DNA of 64,000 nt from Crossaster papposus (taxonomy: Eukaryota > Echinodermata > Asteroidea > Velatida > Solasteridae): contig JBAIAA010000414.1 in NCBI GenBank assembly GCA_037893245.1, positions 2,270,001 to 2,334,000 on the forward strand. Direction: 5' to 3'. Of this stretch, positions 1 to 10,520 are shown one piece after another. Numbering within the stretch: position 1 is the first letter of the stretch; each line of letters begins with the position of its first letter. The position numbers and the translations under genes were made by a program. The notes beneath the pieces were generated by a model, which was not told the DNA's origin, did not search any database, and saw only the letters and a program-made list of their open reading frames with translations.

Positions 1-34
1 TAAATTGTTTTATTTCCCTCTGAAAGCTAATTGA

Positions 35-555
35 ATGCTGTGCCCTTGTACCTTTGTAAAGTTATTGCTGCACCAACTCATAAATAGGCTCTTTAATATC
101 CTCAATAATAGTAAACGCCTGAAAATGGCCATTAGTGCATCACAAGGCATGCTTTGTAGCAGAAACAGAATGAGCCATCAAAGATAATTACAGAACAAAA
201 ACCGCCAAGGCTGAATGAAGACAGGCTTGCATATAACCTTCACATTCAAAGTTAATCAATACTTGATGTGTGGTTCAAATCATCTAAGGTAGCATTCACC
301 AAATAATATCAGGCATGAGATTGTTCAGATTTTTATCTGAATTCAGACCTTTTGAATCTAAGAAAATGACATTATTAGTGTATAAAGATATTTATTTTTC
401 AGACATTTTATAATGCTGTGCCCTTATATTTTTGTAAAAATATTGGTGCACCAACTCATAAGCTCTTTAATTTGATGTCTAATTATTCTCATTAATAGTA
501 AAAGTAAGCTTGAAATTGGCATTTACTGCATCACTAAGCACTTTTTGTGGCAGAA
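35..555. repeat. Two-copy direct repeat, about 376-bp spacing
   Basis: A block near 35-175 (GCTGTGCCCTTGTACC, GCACCAACTCATAAA, GCATCACAAGGCATG) recurs at about 411-555 in the same order with substitutions. A short third echo (CTCATAAATAAGCTCTTTAA) lies near 1450. No coding potential was recognised. Confidence 0.7.
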
Positions 556-784
556 ATAAACATCAACCCCCAGCTTCGAAATGGTCTGGTGCTTTTGTGC
601 CATTCTCACCCATTGTGAACAATGTATTGGTGCTGAACGTCTGTTACGTAAACTATGCAAGAGCTAGCCCCGAATCATGTGATATGGCAACATCTTTGGT
701 CTGGAGAATTTCAAGTTCAACGATGCCAAGCTGTGTGAGCAAGTCAGTGTACCAGATGTGATTCAAATTTAACCCGGGCCACGC

Positions 785-1161
785 GCAAATGGCTAGTTGC
801 TTGAATTAACAGAAATGGGTGAATTAGTGGGGGGGGGGGGGGGGGGGGGGGGTTGTATTTTATACTAAATATCGTTTAACTGTCTGGCGATCGTGACTTT
901 TTTATATAAAATTCAATAGTTTTGGGGAAAATTACAGGATATCTAGCGCAATCATTATTTACTTTCAAATAAGTAAGATACTTCCTAATAATTCGGTTGT
1001 ACAATTTTTTTTGTCTAGCCCCCTCCCCCCTAAAAAAGCAATAACAATTACATTTTGGAAAATATACGTATACTGAATCTGCGAAAATTAGAAGTTGACG
1101 TCACGTGCTAAGGGTCTTGCCCCCCTAAAATATTTGTTCTGTATAGTGCTGTATCCTACCT
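785..1161 (-). mobile_element. Degenerate TTAA-type MITE (family 1) with internal poly-G
   Basis: The right end (TATCCTACCT at 1152-1161) and the internal words GGATATCTAGCGCAATCATT and TTACTTTCAAATAAGTAAG match better copies at 8822-9258 and 62712-63055. The outer 19 bp of the left end are lost. A run of about 24 G at 829-852 interrupts the copy, and extra sequence separates the last 15 bp from the body. It reads in the opposite orientation to the 8822 copy. Confidence 0.6.
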
Positions 1162-1475
1162 TTGATAAATAAAACAAAACTAAAAAACAAAGCGGCTTTT
1201 GTGATATCCTTTGAATCTCAGAAGACTGTTCAAACATTTGTCAAACAAAGTTTTGGGGGCACTCGGGGACTGTGGATTAATTCTGATTGGAGGTCGCCCT
1301 TGGGCACACGTGGGCACACGCGTCGCTTGCGGAAAAACGGTTCCAGTCTATTCGAGGTTGCTATGCTTGGGCTTTCCTAAAAAATAAAATCTTACCAGGA
1401 GCAAGAATTTGGTTTCTTGAATATACCTTAATTTTAGATTAAACGACGTGCTCATAAATAAGCTCTTTAATTTTG

Positions 1476-1550
1476 GAGGGAGGGAGGTAGGGAGGGAGGG
1501 AGGGAGGGAGAGGGGGAGAAGGGGGGGGGGGGGAGAGGGGGGGGGGGGGA
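1476..1550. repeat. G-rich microsatellite (GGGA)n / poly-G
   Basis: GGGAGGGAGG-type repeats grade into G runs. This is simple sequence with possible G-quadruplex potential. Confidence 0.85.
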
Positions 1551-1647
1551 AATGAAATTGTTAAAGGTTAGTTTTATGGTGTATATATATAACTATATAG
1601 GATTGAAACAAATAGTGGGTTCCAATTACCAAACGTATACAATCCCT
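1549..1647 (-). mobile_element. Truncated TTAA-type MITE (family 2)
   Basis: The sequence from GGTTAGTTTTATGGTGTATA to the end AAACGTATACAATCCCT is the reverse complement of one end of the full copy at 59961-60347. TTAA follows at 1648-1651. The other end is missing where the G-rich tract begins. Confidence 0.65.
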
Positions 1648-1659
1648 TTAATGTAATAA

Positions 1660-1987
1660 GTTTGTTTTTTGTTTAAATCAATAAAGTTTAATGTTGACAA
1701 CAACATTATGTGTGTGGTTGTGTGCATTTTCTGTGATAAATTGGGGAAACAAATTTTTGAAAATTTTGGTCAAACCACTCTGCCCCTTGAAGGGAAGCCT
1801 CATTAACATAAAACCTCGCAAGGGGTATGACGAAAATCGAGGCAGAGACTCGCCACGCTGCTACCTGGCCTATCGTATACTGACTGCGCGCATTGCAACA
1901 AGTGTCCGTCTTTACGTGGTTTTTCATTCTGAATCAAGGTAAAACTGCCTCTATTTGTTTCCGGCTGATCCTAAATATTGGGATTTG
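1660..1987. other. Intergenic, nothing recognised
   Basis: Open frames of about 70-80 codons exist on both strands here, but they overlap each other and show no motif, splice-site pattern or duplicate copy. I see no supportable feature. Confidence 0.4.
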
Positions 1988-3090
1988 GACAGCCAAAGTA
2001 AAGCTTACCAGAGCGAAGTGTTCCGGGCCTAGTGATTTTTGGCCCTCTGCAGCGATAATTTTGAGCGGTCGTGCTTCGACCTATAGAGCGCCTAGAGGGA
2101 CCCATCTTTATCCTCGCTCGAGTCCCTGTCTGAATAAGAAATACTGTGACAGTACTGTTTTCGTCGGATTCACCCCAAAACAAGAAAGAACTTTCACGAT
2201 TGTTCAAGTGAAATTCGATTACCGTGGGTACGTACACACACAACAATGTGTGCGACCGTGGCCACGTGAATCTGTCTCGTACCTATACGTCGCGTACCGA
2301 CTATCGATAATTTGTCCGGGTTCTGCCTCGGTTTACGTCACTCATCTTGAGTGGCCGCGAAATTTAAGACAGCCAAAGTAAAGCTTACCAGAGCGATGTG
2401 GTCCGGGCCTATTGATTATCGGCCCTCGGCAGCGACCATTGTTAACGGTCATGCTTCGACCTAGAGCGCCTAGAGGGACCCCATCTTTATTCTCGCTCGA
2501 GTCCGTGTCTGAATAAGAAATACTGTGATTCGAATTAGACGAATCAGTACTATTTTCGTCGGATTTACCAAAAAAACCGAGGAATAACTTTCACGATTGT
2601 CCATGTGAAATTCGATTACCATGCACAAAGCGTACGCGATTCGTACAATGTGGGTCCATGTACACGCATACATATGTCGATCGGTTGATTTCAACAGGTG
2701 GCGCCCTGCGCTACGCAAGAAAGGGAGCATCGCGCGCACGGCGAACCACTCGAAAATATGTCGTCAACAAAATTCCTAAATCTAAAAAGAAGACCAACTC
2801 TCATCGTATTTGAGGGTCAGAGGTGTTGTAGTAAATAATGAAAAGCACAAAGAGCTTGCCGAGAAGGCATACCGGGCCGAAAAGCTTGGTTTAGTTGCAA
2901 AACAGCTCCCTTTGTCTACCCATCATGCTTTGCGCTATACTTTGGGATCGCGATCAGCAATAGACTGCATGCGTGCGTACGTGGCCAGGCGAACCTGTCT
3001 CGTACCTAGACGTCGCGTACCGACTATCGAGAATTTGTCCGGGGTCTGCCTCGGTTTACGTCACTCATTTTTAGTGGCCGCGAAATTTAA
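1988..3090. repeat. Tandem duplication, 380-bp unit; second copy carries a 330-bp insertion
   Basis: The unit starts at 1988 (GACAGCCAAAGTAAAGCTTA) and restarts at 2368. Both end in GTGGCCGCGAAATTTA (about 2351-2367 and 3074-3090). The second copy matches up to about 2640, then has about 330 bp of unrelated sequence, then matches again from about 2975 (GTACGTGGCCAGGCGAACCT). The extra block contains a stop-free frame (2786-2990) with a basic N-terminal part. It may be a captured exon fragment, but I do not recognise it. Confidence 0.75.
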
Positions 3091-4500
3091 AAAAAGGGGG
3101 GGGGCGTCAATTTTTGGACGGCAAATTATCACACTAAACGTATACTAGAACCAGTTTTGCGTTTATTCACATTTAATACACATAAATATATTAATTTAAA
3201 ACAAAAATTGCGTAATGAAAAGGTTACACTGCATGTTTCCTGCAAGTGTCTATAGTATACCTTACTGGTACATGTATGTATGTCATCATTGCCACTACAG
3301 CCAAAATGTTCATGAGTTGCATTGTGCATTGTATGTGGTGATATCAACTCATGATAAACTTACTGCAATAATCAAAACTGAAGATGATACACACTTCTCA
3401 TTTCATTTATCCATCTAATCAGTTAGAGCTGCTGTTGTTTTTTCCTTCAATTTTTTATTTTTTGGGGGGACCGACCGGCCCAACTTCAAAGGCAAACAAA
3501 TTATGAGAACCATAGAAATAGGAAGGAATGCCCTTAGCAAATATCTAGATATTGCCACAAATGCCACCTACCCAACAAAATATCTCTGCATATTAATTAT
3601 CATTTAGTCTTCAGACATGTTATCTTCCACGACTGACAGGACTAAAACTGCACATTTCACTGTCTTTTTGGTAAAAAAACCCTGATAGTATGTCGGCATT
3701 CTGCACGTAAAGGTATAGCGAACACTGAGTGGTGGCCCTCGCTGAAATCTTCAATGTTATGCAGTAAACATTGGTTGCGTCATCAATACATACATGTAGG
3801 GCTATATGAACCTTATTCACGACAAAGCTATTTTTGGTCATGTTCTCTAATTGTATTTTATAAATTGTGAACTGTTGAATAAGATGGTGCCAAACTATTT
3901 GTGCATTCTAGCCTCGCTTTCAATTTGTTTGTTTTAAAATGGCTTAAATTATTCATCAGAGAAGACTAGCCAGTGTAAATTAATAATATGGATCGAATGC
4001 AGATATATTTAATTGTTCGCACTGATATCTTGTGAAATTCAAAATCGTGGTTGTATAGAAAATGTATAGTTAACCTTATTTTTTATAAATTATTTGAAAA
4101 ATGTAAAAAACAAAAATTGCATGTACATTGTTGAAGGTTTTATTTGTAATACACAAATCTAAAAGCTCTGTGAAATCTGTGTACAACTTTTTGTTTCTTC
4201 CTCGTTTTTTAAAGGTAATTTGCTTTAAAAAATTCTCTCTTCCTTAGCAGTTTAATTAATTTTATCCATAAAAGATAAAATACGTTATACTTGGGGCACA
4301 TAAAGCCTAAACTCCTTTTGGCGTCGTAGGCAAAACGTTTCTAAGGTCGTTCTGAAAAATTGCACAACCAGCAAATAATAGCCCCCCCCCCCCCCCCCCT
4401 TCGGACATGTATATTTTAACTTTTAAGAAACGTGGCTTGGTCGTTTAGAAAGTTGCGCAAGAAGAAGGGGGCAAATAAATTCCTTACCATATAAGGTTAT
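3091..4500. other. Non-coding stretch; poly-C at 4382-4399
   Basis: AT-rich sequence with no convincing reading frame. A run of about 18 C lies at 4382-4399. The short phrase AATTATTCATCAGAGA near 3950 also occurs near 8350, so part of this is probably old repeat. Confidence 0.4.
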
Positions 4501-4845
4501 ATCTGGTAGATATGCAAATTAATATGTAAGATTGACCAATGGAGAACTTAAGATATCCTACCTTGACCAATGAGAAGAAAAGATAGTCCGAAGATTTTGG
4601 GTATTTAACCCAGAACACGATGCATTCGGGCCGCCAATTTGGTTGCAGCTATCAGCAACTCAGGAAAAATTGTTGACCAAAACTTCTTAAACTTTTTGTT
4701 ATCTGCACTTCCAACTCCTCCGACGCTTCGAGGCCCTGTCAACCGGACAAATCTCCGTTCGTCCAACCGGACGAAACCACTTGTGGACGAAACACAAAAC
4801 AACTCCCGTATACGTCTAACCCGACAACTTCCCGTTTAGCTAGAG

Positions 4846-6060
4846 GTGGAAGATTTGCTGGCCACCTCTTCGGACATGCCGTACCGAAAGAACGCCGTAT
4901 CTAGCCTCCGACCTGGTCGCACAGCTCTGACACATACAGTTGAAGACGGAGTGCCCCCCGCCAAAGAAGTCCCGGAAGCGCGCCAACCGTCTGTGAGGGG
5001 CAGAGGACGGGGGGCTGCTGTGCCGGCTCCCCCACACCAGGAGCCGTCTGCGAGAGGCAGAGGACGCGGGACAGCTGTGCCTGCCCAACACCAGGAGCCT
5101 AGGCCGCCAACCCGTCGTGGCCGCGGTCGACCCCGAGGAAACCCAAGCTCGGTCTCGGATCCGGATGTTCTGCACCCAGAGACCCAGCCGCCAACCTCCG
5201 TCGTGGATGTGCATCCTCCTCGCAGCCATCATGATGAAAATGAACTGCGACACCATGACAACAACATGAACAATAACACCGATCCGTTCGCGGGTCCTAG
5301 TACTAGCACTAGTGGAGTTAGGGGTGGGGGTGAGTACGATGTTAACGATTCTCATACTGCCATTCCAATCAGTGCAATTCAGCTAGGGGCGGATGTCCGC
5401 CCAGTACCATTATTTCAAATAGGAAAGTCGTGTGCCGCGTTAGGGTTTCATGTCTCGCAATCCACGAAAGACAAATTTCGGTCATGGGAGTACATAGATT
5501 TGGCCCCACTTTACAACGACACAGCGCATGCCGTACTTTCGCGGACAGATCAGTCTAATTTAACCTTCGGGATGGAAGGGGGCAACCTGGTCCTCAGGAA
5601 ACCTGGCCCATCGCGAAGGCGCATCGAATCCTTCTCTATATGGCAATCTGCCTTTCACACATTTATGTCAATTTATCTTGACCAACACACCCAGAGATAT
5701 GCACAGCTATTAAAATACTGTGAAATTATTCGTATGGCATCAACACAGTTTCCCGGTTACGGGTGGCGAACATATGACGAGCAGTTTCGGTTAAAGATGG
5801 AAATTGACCCCTCCCGTTCATGGTGGGAAATTGACATGGAACTCTGGGTGACGGTTGCTGCGGTCCCGGTAACCACTAACCAATCGGGCAATCGGTTAGG
5901 CCTAGGTAACACACAAGGGTGGGCCCCGGCGTCCAAAACCGGCCGCGGAACCGGCCATTGCTTTAATTTTAACAATAACCAGGGTTGTGCATTTCCTCGA
6001 TGTAGATACGCGCATACATGTAGTAAATGTATGCGCTCTGGCCATGGTCTCGTGGTCTGG
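4846..6060 (+). pseudogene. DIRS-type retrotransposon gag-like ORF, 3' end replaced by a SINE
   Basis: The frame encodes about 400 element-derived residues. An arginine/glycine-rich N-terminus has three RGRG blocks (about residues 50-105). A longer central region contains the phrase SRRRIESFSIWQSAFHTF. The C-terminus has a CCCH-like zinc finger (C-x8-C-x4-C-x3-H) followed by CSKCMRSGH. This layout is known from ORF1/gag proteins of DIRS and related tyrosine-recombinase retroelements, where it packages the RNA. The assignment is strengthened by the DIRS-like RT/RNase H stub at 6420-6661. The last dozen codons before the stop at about 6087 belong to the inserted SINE. The RT core, methyltransferase and tyrosine recombinase are missing, so this copy cannot move by itself. 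The start was taken at the first ATG after an in-frame stop; upstream sequence (4500-4845) may include the element's promoter or terminal repeat. Confidence 0.75.
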
Positions 6061-6418
6061 AGCATTGAATTTGTAATCTGTAGGTAAAGCTACAGGTTGT
6101 GGGTTCGAGTCCGGCCTGGGACTATGGTACGTGTGCCCTTGGGCAAGGCACTTTGTCACTCATTGCTTCTTTCCACTCAGGAGTAAAATGGGTACCTGTG
6201 AGGGCAGAGATGGTTATTGTGGTTGAATTTAGCTACTTTGCGCCGAAATGGCAGCATCGAGCTGTATACTCCCCAGGGAGCTGAGATGGTATTTGGAATG
6301 TTTCATGGGCCCAATGACCGGGGTAATAATAATAATGTAAAGCGCTTTGATACACCCACATTGTGGGAGTCTAAAGCGCTATATAAAAACTAGCATTATT
6401 ATTATTATTATTATTAGC
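6043..6418 (+). mobile_element. tRNA-derived SINE with (ATT)n tail
   Basis: A perfect RNA polymerase III B-box, GGTTCGAGTCC, lies at 6102-6112, with an A-box-like TGGTCTCGTGG at 6045-6055. The body contains CCCTTGGGCAAGGCACTTTG and ends with AAAGCGCTATATAAAAAC followed by ATT repeats (about 6395-6415), a tail typical of LINE-mobilised tRNA SINEs in marine invertebrates. It lies between the gag end and the RT stub of the DIRS element. Direct flanking duplications were not clear, so a deletion probably accompanied or followed insertion. Confidence 0.85.
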
Positions 6419-6419
6419 G

Positions 6420-6661
6420 CACGAGAACACTGAAGGGCCAGTGCAAACAATTAAATATCTGGGTTTGGAAATCGATACTGTTCGCGCCCAAGTTAAAGTC
6501 CCACAGGAGAAAGTTACCAAAACATGTGGTCAAATTCATGCGTTTTTGAGTAAGACAAAGGCCACGCTTGTGTCAATGCAGTCGCTATTGGGTTCACTCA
6601 ATTTCTTGTGCAGGGCTATTGCCCCGGGTCGTGCCTTTTTTCGGTCCAAGTGGGGTCACTG
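6420..6661 (+). pseudogene. DIRS-type reverse transcriptase/RNase H stub
   Basis: The frame reads from 6421 to the TGA at 6659 and encodes about 79 residues with IKYLGLEIDT, then MQSLLGSLNFLCRAIAPGRA and FFRSKWGH. These are the post-catalytic RT 'thumb' and the start of the RNase H connection as found in DIRS elements (LGIEIDT and QSLLGxLNFxCRxxxPGRxF patterns). The YxDD core upstream and everything downstream are absent. The frame runs straight into a minisatellite, which marks the break. Confidence 0.8.
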
Positions 6662-6676
6662 AGATGAACCCAAAAT

Positions 6677-7082
6677 GAGGTCGACAGGGCGAGGTCGACA
6701 GGGCGAGGTCGACAGGGCGAGGTCGACAGGGCGAGGTCGACAGGGCGAGGTCGACAGGGCGAGGTCGACAGGGCGAGGTCGACAGGGCGAGGTCGACAGG
6801 GCGAGGTCGACAGGGCGAGGTCGACAGGGCGAGGTCGACAGGGCGAGGTCGACAGGGCGAGGTCGACAGGGCGAGGTCGACAGGGCGAGGTCGACAGGGC
6901 GAGGTCGACAGGGCGAGGTCGACAGGGCGAGGTCGACAGGGCGAGGTCGACAGGGCGAGGTCGACAGGGCGAGGTCGACAGGGCGAGGTCGACAGGGCGA
7001 GGTCGACAGGGCGAGGTCGACAGGGCGAGGTCGACAGGGCGAGGTCGACAGGGCGAGGTCGACAGGGCGAGGTCGACAGGGC
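6677..7082. repeat. Minisatellite, 14-bp unit x 29
   Basis: The unit GAGGTCGACAGGGC is repeated without visible change for exactly 406 bp (29 x 14). Because 14 is not a multiple of 3, all frames cycle through a 14-residue repeat. Long open frames here are therefore a by-product of the repeat and not evidence for a protein. Confidence 0.97.
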
Positions 7083-7382
7083 GAGGTCCAGGGCGAGGTC
7101 CAGGGCGAGGTCCAGGGCGAGGTCCAGGGCGAGGTCCAGGGCGATGTCCAGGGCGAGGTCCAGGGCGAGGTCCAGGGCGAGGTCCAGGGCGAGGTCCAGG
7201 GCGAGGTCCAGGGCGAGGTCCAGGGCGAGGTCCAGGGCGAGGTCCAGGGCGAGGTCCAGGGCGAGGTCCAGGGCGAGGTCCAGGGCGAGGTCCAGGGCGA
7301 GGTCCAGGGCGAGGTCCAGGGCGAGGTCCAGGGCGAGGTCCAGGGCGAGGTCCAGGGCGAGGTCCAGGGCGAGGTCCAGGGC
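7083..7382. repeat. Minisatellite, 12-bp unit x 25, derived from the 14-bp unit
   Basis: The unit GAGGTCCAGGGC (the 14-mer minus GA) is repeated for exactly 300 bp (25 x 12). The only variant seen is GATGTCCAGGGC near 7143. It abuts the 14-bp array with no transitional units. Confidence 0.97.
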
Positions 7383-8817
7383 GCCAAGGCGCTGCAAGAA
7401 GTTGTGAATCTACATCTGTAGAATACTGTGCAAATTCCTTAATTGCATATCCCATACAAGGACAGGTGTTTGAAGCATAAATTGCCTTACACCTGCCAAT
7501 CACGCTGCGAGAATTACACACTCTAATTAATTAATAAATTAATAAATTAATTACACAGACAAATTAATCGTTGATTGGTTCTTGTCGCTCAGTTTATTCA
7601 ACGTCATTGTTCTTTTTGTATTGGAACCTTTTTTGTATCGCAATATACAAGCAAAAAGTAAAGTGTGCTTATTAATTAAGATTATTTTTGCCCTCTTCCG
7701 CGATATTGATGTGATTTTGGTAATTTTAAATTAATTGATATTATAGGAGGCACTTACTTAAGATAACGCGCTCCAAATAATGCATAATGTCATAATTGCG
7801 ATTTAGTTAAATTGTTACAAATGATTACCATATTTCTTACTGTTTTAAACAAACGACACCCCCGTAAAACCTAGTTTCAAAAACATGATCACTAGTGAAC
7901 AAAAGCTAACAATGCCAAGAAGCATAAAAAAATGAATTGTTTTGTTTTTGTGGTTTTGTTGTCACAAGAAACAACTATAAAACTTTTAACATTGTGCAGA
8001 CAAATAATGACATCAGAGCAAATACATCTGTGAAATATAGATTCTCTTGGTTTTGTGGTTTACAGTATTTTAGTGGAAAAGTAACTGGAGTAAAACAATA
8101 TGATGAATATTTTGAATATTTTGTTATAAGAGGAATAACACTTGCCACAAATTCTAAGCTGATGTCATTTTGTGCAACATTATATTCGTGCAATACAAAT
8201 ATTATCAATGCATACATGTACAAATAACACTTATTTTCTAAGCTGACATTACTTGTGGAACTATAATTGAAATCCAAGTAACAAACTGTTTTCACATACG
8301 CTGTATTTATAATTTAGCAAGATTAAGGTATGTTTAATCACAAATGTTTAATTATTCATCAGAGACGACTGGAGTTATTTGGTAATTAACTTTAGGTCGT
8401 TGCTTTCATTTCTATATGCAAGTTAAAACAAAACGACGATTTTTCCTCACTTTCAATTATTATGGCCGACTCGTGAATACATCTCATAGTGACGGATGCT
8501 ATTCGTAGCCCTGCATTGATGGCGAAAGTTATCCTTTAAAGGAGAATTTAACTTCAATTTAAAAAAGACCACCATGCCTTTTTTTTAAATAATTTAATCG
8601 GTAGGTTGTTGTACATATATGGGTGAACCCTTGTGTGTGTGATTGCGCCTATAATGTCGCTGTTAAAAAAAAGGAAAATCGGAGAGAAAATAAACTTAGT
8701 CTAAATTCGAGGCAGCTTCGGTTAAACTCTGCTACAATTTAGCATTGCGATATGATCAAATGTGCAAAATATAATTGGTATTCTTTATAATAAGCAAAAC
8801 AAAAACTAGTTAACCTC
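7383..8817. other. AT-rich non-coding; partial dispersed repeat at about 7561-7670
   Basis: 7561-7670 (GATTGGTTCTTGTCGCTCAG, GCAATATACAAGCAAAAAGT) matches the 3' part of the repeats at 30176-30620 and 45706-46310. TTAATTAATAAATT simple repeats lie near 7525-7550. No gene was recognised in the rest. Confidence 0.6.
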
Positions 8818-8821
8818 TTAA

Positions 8822-9258
8822 AGGTAGGATACACCATTTGCAGATATCTACCTAATTATTAAGAACTATCTTACTTATTTGAAAATAAATATTGTCTCTG
8901 AAGAAGATCTTGTAAAGATCGAAATATTAGGCCCTCTTAACTCATTTGGTAAAAATTGTTTGTTAGCATCCAGAAAAACTATGCGCTATAGTAATTACAG
9001 TAATCCTGTAATTGTTTCGAAAAAATGAATTTTATGAAAAAAATCACGATCGCCGGGAGGCGATCGTGGAAAAAACAAGAACAACATAACAACTGCGTGA
9101 CGCAGGTTGAAAATTAACGCCGTTTTTCTGGCTTTTCTCAGCATCTATGATTGTAAAACTTCAGACAGGTCAGTTAAACGATATTTTCTATCAAATACAA
9201 CTCCCCAAATCCACCCATTCCTGATAATTTAAGCAATTACCAATGGTGTATTCTACCT
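8822..9258 (+). mobile_element. TTAA-type MITE (family 1), intact ends
   Basis: Terminal inverted repeats AGGTAGGATACACCATT and AATGGTGTATTCTACCT lie between perfect TTAA target duplications at 8818-8821 and 9259-9262. An internal palindrome, CGATCGCCGGGAGGCGATCG, is near 9048-9067. TTAA targets point to the piggyBac or Kolobok superfamilies. No transposase is encoded. Relatives in the window lie at 785, 32377, 49209, 52365, 61664 and 62712. Confidence 0.9.
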
Positions 9259-9452
9259 TTAACATGTTGACAAAGTGATTATAGTAACATTTCGATTAAC
9301 TGCGAAACACATTATTCCATAGAAACATTTTTTGGCAGTTTTATAACAATTCTAAAAGACTCGGGGTATTAATGAATAATATGGCTGTGCAATGATTTAC
9401 ATGTGCCAACTAAAACAAGTACATTTCAAAATTAATATCAACAATGCAACAT

Positions 9453-10520
9453 TCATGGTCCAATTTCACGCGTTTTCATGCTACATGCTTTCATGGAATA
9501 ACCTGAATTCCATGAGCTCCATAGCACGCCTTTGTAACGATCTGCATTCTTGTATGGGTAATATACACCATTTAAGTGAGAATAATAACAGTTATTAAAC
9601 CACCAGGCTCCTTCGCACACAGATTGTGCACAACTATTGTTCTGTGACGCATCATTGTCACGATCCTTTGTTGAAAAGGGATGTCCTTTTTGATAAAACT
9701 TAGTATTTCCCTGATACCCAAGAGAGTCACCGGCATTGCTGCTGGCAACGTATTGGTTATAATTTAGATTGTACCCACCCGGTGATATTTGAAAATCTAA
9801 GTAGTTTGCCCATGCCGTGTTGCCCTCCCAGTCCTCTAAATCAACTCGTAGCTCCCATGTTCCACGTAAATCGTCGGACGTCAGAGTCACCAAGTTGTCA
9901 TTACCCAACCAGAACTCACCAGACAGATTGCCAAAGCCAGACTGGTAGTCGGTCCAGTTACGGTAGAAGTCCACGCTGCCATCTTGTCGCCTCTGAAACA
10001 CGATCCATCCCCCGCCGTCAGTTTCCATGTCACAGTAGACACGAATATCGTCATTGCAGAATTCCCCTGGGTAGATTGTGTAGATACCGCTTGAACGATA
10101 ACCAGCATCTAAGAGCATCTTGCAACTTTTGTAGCGATTCAAGGAACTACCAGCCAGTGAGTAGCGAGGAGTGTCCTCATCTGCATCAAAGTACACACTC
10201 TTTTGAGTTGCATTGAAGTAGTCGAGATGCTGCCCTCTTATGGCAAGGTTTAACTCGCACATGTTACTGCAGTCATTAAAGTTAAAAGATTTGCAATGTT
10301 GATCCATGCTGCATTCACGTCCGCAGATGACACGAGATCGTACAATTTTGGTTGCAAACGCAAAGCCTTTTAGGGCGCGATTTTCTGCGGCATAAAACGA
10401 ATGTTTCCCTGTATAGGAAGTTTCATATCCAGAGACGGACGAGGTAGCTCCCTGACTTGTGATAAATATTATGTGAAATAGTTGCAACCCAGTAAAGGTC
10501 AGTTTCGCCATTGCTTCCAT
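9453..10520 (-). CDS. Secreted PAN/apple + fibrinogen C-terminal domain protein (FReD gene A)
   Basis: A single uninterrupted frame encodes 355 residues. Residues 1-25 form a hydrophobic signal peptide (core LTFTGLQLFHIIFI). Residues about 44-112 form a cysteine-rich PAN/apple-like domain (CGRECSMDQHCKSFNFNDC). Residues about 131-355 are a fibrinogen C-terminal domain with the hallmark DGGGWIVFQRRQDGSVDFYR at 168-187, WLGNDN, the calcium-site phrase STKDRDND at 283-290, WWFNNCYYSHLNGVYY and a C-terminal CSMKTRE. The family are secreted, usually oligomeric lectin-like recognition proteins (ficolin, tachylectin and echinoderm fibrinogen-like proteins) that bind acetylated or sialylated glycans with calcium. 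N-glycosylation sequons occur at N103, N188 and N198. ATG codons at residues 1 and 4 both have purine at -3 and G at +4; I took the first. The absence of introns is unusual for this family. An extra Cys lies at 155 (GEFCNDD) that gene B lacks. Function is inferred from domains only. Confidence 0.93.
   Translation of the reverse strand: MEAMAKLTFTGLQLFHIIFITSQGATSSVSGYETSYTGKHSFYAAENRALKGFAFATKIVRSRVICGRECSMDQHCKSFNFNDCSNMCELNLAIRGQHLDYFNATQKSVYFDADEDTPRYSLAGSSLNRYKSCKMLLDAGYRSSGIYTIYPGEFCNDDIRVYCDMETDGGGWIVFQRRQDGSVDFYRNWTDYQSGFGNLSGEFWLGNDNLVTLTSDDLRGTWELRVDLEDWEGNTAWANYLDFQISPGGYNLNYNQYVASSNAGDSLGYQGNTKFYQKGHPFSTKDRDNDASQNNSCAQSVCEGAWWFNNCYYSHLNGVYYPYKNADRYKGVLWSSWNSGYSMKACSMKTREIGP

Noticed and set aside
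4840-5355. 171-codon minus-strand frame
   Set aside because: Antisense of the DIRS gag ORF. The sense frame has the zinc-finger and RGRG features.
6594-7521. Open frames of 240-300 codons on both strands over 6.6-7.5 kb
   Set aside because: They are produced by the 14-bp and 12-bp minisatellite in every register, giving monotonous repeats with no start context or flanking gene structure.
9782-10216. Plus-strand 144-codon frame opposite FReD gene A, and a 157-codon one opposite gene B (36642-37115)
   Set aside because: Both are antisense shadows of the conserved fibrinogen reading frame. Their similarity follows from the paralogy of the sense strand.
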